64,000 bases of DNA from Deltaproteobacteria bacterium (lineage in GTDB: Bacteria; Desulfobacterota; BSN033; WVXP01). The DNA lies in the NCBI GenBank assembly GCA_019308905.1, contig JAFDHF010000023.1, positions 18,763 to 82,762 on the forward strand, read 5' to 3'. The notes beneath the pieces were generated by a model that worked only from the letters and a program-made list of their open reading frames with translations, searched no databases and was not told the origin of the DNA. Below, in pieces: positions 60,530 to 64,000 of this stretch (position 1 is its first letter; every line of letters starts with the position of its first letter). The translations under genes and the position numbers were made by a program.

Positions 60530-61762
60530 TCACCCCTTCTTCCTGATCTCCTCTCCCTTTTCCAGGGTCACGGCTTTCCCGCGGATGAGCCTGGGATACT
60601 TCAAACCCGAACCCGTATTGAGGAGCAAGACCCTATCTCCCTTCCCCACCCATCCCGAACGCCTCAAACGGTCCAATGCCAGCAGCGTGGTGGCTCCCTC
60701 CGGACAGGCCAGAATGCCCTCCTCACGGGCCAACCACTTCATTGCCCGGGGGATATCGGCCTCTGCCACTGAAACGGCGCATCCACCGCTCTCCTCGATG
60801 GCGTCAAGGATCAAGAAATCCGCCAGGGGCTTGGGTACCCGAAGCCCGTCGGCACGGGTCCTGGGGCCCGGCCACGGTTCAGAGCATTTCTTCCCTTCCA
60901 GGAAGGCCTTTACAATGGGTGCACAGCCGTCGGACTGGACGGCAACCATTCTGGGTGCCCTCTTGCCCACCCATCCCATCTCTCGGAGTTCCTTGAAAGC
61001 CTTCCAAATCCCGATCAGCCCCACCCCGCCTCCGCAGGGATAAAGAATCACCTCTGGAAACTCCCAGCCAAACTGTTCGGCGATCTCAAAGCCGAGAGTC
61101 TTTTTCCCCTCAACCCGGTACGGCTCGTGAAATGTGGAGACCGAGAACCATCCATATCTCCTGCATGCCTCGCTCGCCACAGCACCGGCGTCTGATATGA
61201 AGCCCTTGACGAGATACAGATGGGCACCAGAGGCCAGGCACTCCTTCTTGTGAATCTCGGGGGCGTCGGCAGGCATGACCACGTGGACCTCCATGTGGGC
61301 CCTCGCTCCGTAAGTGGCCCAGGCACCACCGGCATTGCCGGCCGTAGCGAGTGCAACCGTCCCGATGTCGAATTCCCTGGCCTTGGATATGCCCACGGCT
61401 GCTCCCCTGGCCTTGAAGGTTCCGGTGGGCAGTTGTCCCTCATCCTTTAAGTGGATCTCCGAGAGGCCCAATTGTCGGCTCAGGCTGCCAAGGGGAATGA
61501 TGGGTGTGAAGCCCTCCTGCAGGCTGACCATATATCCGTCGTTCCCGAGGGGCAGCAATTCCCTGTATCTCCACATGTCTCTGGGCCGCCTGCGGATCTC
61601 ATCCCTGGTAACGGCCTTTGAGATCCCCCTCAAATCGTATCTGGCCAGTAGAGGCCCCCCGCAGGGACACCGGTTATGGATCTCATCGGGCGGGAACCTC
61701 CTTGCGCACCTGGAGCACTCCAGGGCCTCTACGAAACCCGTAGATCCTCTCGACCCTGCCAA
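60530..61762 (-). CDS. PLP-dependent threonine synthase-like enzyme (long form)
   Basis: This is a 410-residue fold-type II PLP enzyme with an N-terminal zinc ribbon (CSRCARRFPPDEIHNRCPCGG). The PLP lysine is in DEGQLPTGTFKARGAAVGISKAR; the serine-glycine loop is ALATAGNAGGAWATYGARA, and PCGGGVGLIGIWKAF binds phosphate. The absence of the canonical threonine-synthase HPT motif makes deaminase, racemase or beta-elimination activity possible. Start is TTG behind GGAAGGGG. It lies upstream of the importer in the same direction and carries its own strong promoter. Confidence 0.84.
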   Translation of the reverse strand: MAGSRGSTGFVEALECSRCARRFPPDEIHNRCPCGGPLLARYDLRGISKAVTRDEIRRRPRDMWRYRELLPLGNDGYMVSLQEGFTPIIPLGSLSRQLGLSEIHLKDEGQLPTGTFKARGAAVGISKAREFDIGTVALATAGNAGGAWATYGARAHMEVHVVMPADAPEIHKKECLASGAHLYLVKGFISDAGAVASEACRRYGWFSVSTFHEPYRVEGKKTLGFEIAEQFGWEFPEVILYPCGGGVGLIGIWKAFKELREMGWVGKRAPRMVAVQSDGCAPIVKAFLEGKKCSEPWPGPRTRADGLRVPKPLADFLILDAIEESGGCAVSVAEADIPRAMKWLAREEGILACPEGATTLLALDRLRRSGWVGKGDRVLLLNTGSGLKYPRLIRGKAVTLEKGEEIRKKG

Positions 61763-61826
61763 ATCGAACCCCTTCCTGACCTGGAAAACTCACCGAGAAT
61801 GGATGGTTAGACCGCCTCTAACTCCA

Positions 61827-61854
61827 ATTATACCAACCCCCCGTATGGGGTCAA
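61827..61854 (-). promoter_or_regulatory. Promoter of the threonine synthase-like gene
   Basis: On the minus strand TTGACC (61849-61854) and TATAAT (61827-61832) lie 16 bp apart, close to sigma-70 consensus, about 65 bp upstream of the start codon. Confidence 0.65.
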
Positions 61855-61992
61855 GAAAAATAGTAGCCACTCCTCCCCGATCTCAGAATGGACGAAAAAT
61901 CTCCCTCAAGGGACGGCCGGGATCAGCCGCCCTCCCGGGTGAGGCCCCCTCATTCCAGTTCCCGCTCTCCTCTACCCGGGGGAAGGAATCAT

Positions 61993-62021
61993 CTGGCAAG
62001 GGTATCCGAAAATGGTATAAT
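61993..62021 (+). promoter_or_regulatory. Promoter of the cation diffusion facilitator gene
   Basis: CTGGCA (61993-61998) and a perfect TATAAT (62016-62021) are separated by 17 bp. A 5' leader of about 110 nt would precede the TTG start. Confidence 0.5.
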
Positions 62022-62135
62022 CTCCCCTCGGATATCCGGATGTTTCCGTCAAAATCTCGGGCTCCCCCCGACAGGAGAAGGTGAAGGGGATAGGAACGAT
62101 CCCTGAAGGCGAGTCGTATCCGGAGGACGAAGGCA

Positions 62136-63332
62136 TTGAAGATATGGAGAGTGGCCAACCGGGCTCTAGCCCGGCGGCTGATCCCCGATTTTGAAAAGAC
62201 CGCCGACAGGAAGGTGAGAAACCGGTACGGTCTTGTGGCTGCATGGATCTCTGCCCTGACGACCCTGATCCTTTTCGGCATCAAGATGACCCTGGGATTG
62301 ATGTCTGGCTCTGTCTCGGTCGTGGCAGATGCTTTCCACGTTCTCTCCCACCTTGCCAATTCCGTCATTCTCATTGTCAGCTTCTGGGTGGCTTCCAAGC
62401 CCTCCACACCACGGACCCCTTTTGGACATGGCCGGATGGAACATGTGGCCCCTCTGATCATGTCGGTATTTCTTTTCGTTTCGGGCATCGAGATCGGGGA
62501 ACGGTCGATCCACCAAGCCGTGCAGCCTCGGCCCGTCCACTACTGGCCGAGTCTTCCGTGGATCCTGCTTGCCACGGTCCTGGTAAAGGAGTGGGTGGGG
62601 GGGTTCGTTCGGTATCTTGGAGAGCGTGTGGATTCAAACGCCATACGGGCCAATGCCCTGCACCAGCGCATCGAAAGTGTCAGCAGCCTCACCGTGATCG
62701 CCGGCTTGGTGGCAGGGCACTTCCTGGGGATTCCCGAGGTAGATGGATACATAGGGGTGCTAGTGTCGGGGTGGATCCTCTATCTGGGCTATACACACGG
62801 CCGGGAGGCGGTAATCCCCCTTCTCGGCAAGGCACCGAGCAGGGCACTGGTCGCCTCGGTACGGGATACGGCCAAGTCCGTGGATGGAATCGAGGATGTC
62901 CACGAGATCATAATCCACGACTACGGCTCCATGTACCTCATCTCCCTCCACGGAGAGATCCCCGAAGAATACGGGCCTGCACGCATGCATGACATCGCGG
63001 AGCGCTGTGAGGGGACGCTGCGTGAGACTTTCGGCGGCGAGGTCGTCTGCCATACGGATCCGGTTCTGAGAAAGACGGAGGAGATCCTAGCAGTCGAAAG
63101 AAAGTTTGCGGAGGCGGTAGCCCAAGACCCCAGGATTTCCGACTACCACGATTTCCGCGTGGCGGCCGAATCCCCGGAACGGATCATTATCGTGGCTGAT
63201 CTCGACGTGGTGGAAGAGGTCCCAGAGACGGAGTTCGGATCCATTGCCTCGGCCCTGGAAGCTCGAGCGAAAAGGTCCATCGAGAATCTTGCCTATTGTA
63301 CCTTCTATGTGACGCCCAAGTTCGCATATTAG
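62136..63332 (+). CDS. Cation diffusion facilitator (CDF) family transporter
   Basis: This 398-residue protein is a divalent-metal/proton antiporter with six membrane helices and a large C-terminal domain. The helix-2 segment reads SVVADAFHVLSHLANSV: CDF proteins normally have (H/D)xxxD there, and here the second acid is His. The helix-5 segment reads RANALHQRIESVSSL, where the usual HxxxD is HxxxE. The metal site is therefore H,H/H,E. The C-terminal part (ISLHGEIPEEYGPARMHDIAERCE) is the cytoplasmic metal-sensing domain, with an extra 80 residues. Start is TTG behind GGAGGACGAAGG. The metal carried is unknown. Confidence 0.85.
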   Translation: MKIWRVANRALARRLIPDFEKTADRKVRNRYGLVAAWISALTTLILFGIKMTLGLMSGSVSVVADAFHVLSHLANSVILIVSFWVASKPSTPRTPFGHGRMEHVAPLIMSVFLFVSGIEIGERSIHQAVQPRPVHYWPSLPWILLATVLVKEWVGGFVRYLGERVDSNAIRANALHQRIESVSSLTVIAGLVAGHFLGIPEVDGYIGVLVSGWILYLGYTHGREAVIPLLGKAPSRALVASVRDTAKSVDGIEDVHEIIIHDYGSMYLISLHGEIPEEYGPARMHDIAERCEGTLRETFGGEVVCHTDPVLRKTEEILAVERKFAEAVAQDPRISDYHDFRVAAESPERIIIVADLDVVEEVPETEFGSIASALEARAKRSIENLAYCTFYVTPKFAY

Positions 63333-63354
63333 GGGAAAGCAAGCAAGAAAACAC

Positions 63355-63382
63355 TTGACATCTCCGGCCCATTTGTTTTAAT
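63355..63382 (+). promoter_or_regulatory. Promoter of the universal stress protein gene
   Basis: TTGACA (63355-63360) and TTTAAT (63377-63382), 16 bp apart, form a strong sigma-70-type promoter about 65 bp upstream of the start. Confidence 0.6.
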
Positions 63383-63447
63383 TGGCTCGATCGGCCGGTT
63401 GGATTTCCGGGTAAGCGGCCCTGAGAACCCCGAAGGGGATGGAGAAT

Positions 63448-63870
63448 ATGATCAAGAAACTCCTCGTTGCTACCGACGGTTCGGATCATGCGAAAAAAGC
63501 CATCGAATACGCCTGTGATTTCGGCTCCAAGTACGGTGCTTCGATTGACGTGATCCATGTCGTCTCTCCTCCTCCGATCGTCTACTCCGAGGCGTCCTTT
63601 GAACCCCTGGTCGACTACGCCAAGAGGGCGGGCAGGACGATTCTTGAAGAGGCCGAGAAGACGATCCGGCGGAAGGGGGTCGAGCAGGTCGAGACTTTTC
63701 TCGCCGAAGGCGACCCGGCCCAGGAGATCATCAGACATGCAAGGGAAAACCACGTGGATATGATCTTCCTTGGAAGCCGGGGGGCAGGCCGGATAGGGGC
63801 TCTCATGCTGGGAACCGTCTCCCATAAGGTCTGCAATATGGCCGAAGCCACGTGTGTAACCGTCAAGTGA
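63448..63870 (+). CDS. Universal stress protein, UspA family
   Basis: The 140-residue protein consists of one Usp domain. IKKLLVATDGSDHAKKAIEYACDFGSKYGASIDVIHVV is the N-terminal strand-helix. The ATP-binding motif G-x2-G-x9-G(S/T) reads GSRGAGRIGALMLGTVS and is followed by CVTVK, so ATP binding is likely. ATG 63448 is chosen with GGAG three bases upstream; ATG 63439 in frame is equally possible. Usp proteins are induced by stress and starvation. It has its own promoter. Confidence 0.93.
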   Translation: MIKKLLVATDGSDHAKKAIEYACDFGSKYGASIDVIHVVSPPPIVYSEASFEPLVDYAKRAGRTILEEAEKTIRRKGVEQVETFLAEGDPAQEIIRHARENHVDMIFLGSRGAGRIGALMLGTVSHKVCNMAEATCVTVK

Positions 63871-64000
63871 CACGTTAGACGACCTGTGCAAGGATTGAGG
63901 TCTCCTCGACAGAGCAGATTCCCCCGCCACAAGGGTGGAGATACTTCAAGCGCCTTTTGGAGCCTGTCAGAAAAGGCCGGCCCCGGGGGATCTGGAAATA

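Larger units (their letters stand above)
61763..62135. other. Divergent intergenic region with two promoters
   Basis: The 373-bp region between the threonine synthase-like gene and the cation diffusion facilitator holds one promoter on each strand, annotated separately. Besides these I see no gene, repeat or hairpin with a T tract. Confidence 0.45.

Overview
The window reads as a chromosomal stretch of an anaerobic, GC-rich Gram-negative bacterium, most likely a Desulfobacterota (deltaproteobacterial) sulfate reducer or syntroph. This is inferred from gene content: a selenocysteine formate dehydrogenase, a ferredoxin-type 2-oxoacid oxidoreductase, NifU/NifS, a complete run of type II secretion genes, B12/radical-SAM proteins and frequent TTG/GTG starts. 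No rRNA, tRNA, CRISPR array or transposase was seen. Nothing here was checked against a database.

Layout. 0-3.2 kb: end of a hybrid histidine kinase, then a convergent ABC-F ATPase. 3.5-15.8 kb: an isochorismatase-like hydrolase followed by an overlapping type II secretion operon (gspC, D, a ParA-type ATPase, E, F, G, H, I, J, K), a Nudix hydrolase and a secreted protein. 15.8-18.0 kb: a sugar kinase and nucleotidyltransferase pair resembling AmgK/MurU. 18.2-25.8 kb: an SSS-family symporter, nifU-nifS, a PilZ protein behind a sigma-54-type promoter, a lipoprotein, an M42 peptidase and a patatin. 25.8-29.5 kb: yggT, pgeF, an RluD-type pseudouridine synthase and selA.

29.4-37.4 kb is the most interesting part. 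All genes are on the minus strand: a broken B12-binding radical SAM gene, a secreted metallophosphoesterase-like protein, fdhE, the iron-sulfur subunit of formate dehydrogenase and its catalytic subunit. Two of these genes contain an in-frame UGA that I read as selenocysteine. One is the expected Sec192 of the formate dehydrogenase. The other is a CxxU motif in the metallophosphoesterase-like protein, where normal gene calling would lose the signal peptide and first 62 codons. Both UGA codons are followed by a small hairpin whose GG-containing loop starts 27 nt from the U of UGA, which fits bacterial SECIS elements. SelA, encoded 2-8 kb away, is the selenium-insertion enzyme that makes Sec-tRNA.

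37.6-40.7 kb: a von Willebrand A protein, a four-helix membrane protein and a DksA/TraR protein lie between two direct copies of an intergenic element. The copies share a 70-bp perfectly identical core followed by a 13-nt minisatellite. 40.7-47 kb: a proteostasis cluster (lon, hsp20, clpB, hsp20). 47.2-51.3 kb: a half-size GDT1-type membrane protein, 2-oxoacid:ferredoxin oxidoreductase subunits, a nitroreductase and a small unknown protein. 51.4-56.2 kb: a radical SAM protein, a thioredoxin/CcdA fusion and an MFS transporter. 56.2-61.8 kb: a polar amino-acid ABC importer flanked by two threonine-synthase-like PLP enzymes. 62.1-63.9 kb: a cation diffusion facilitator and a universal stress protein.
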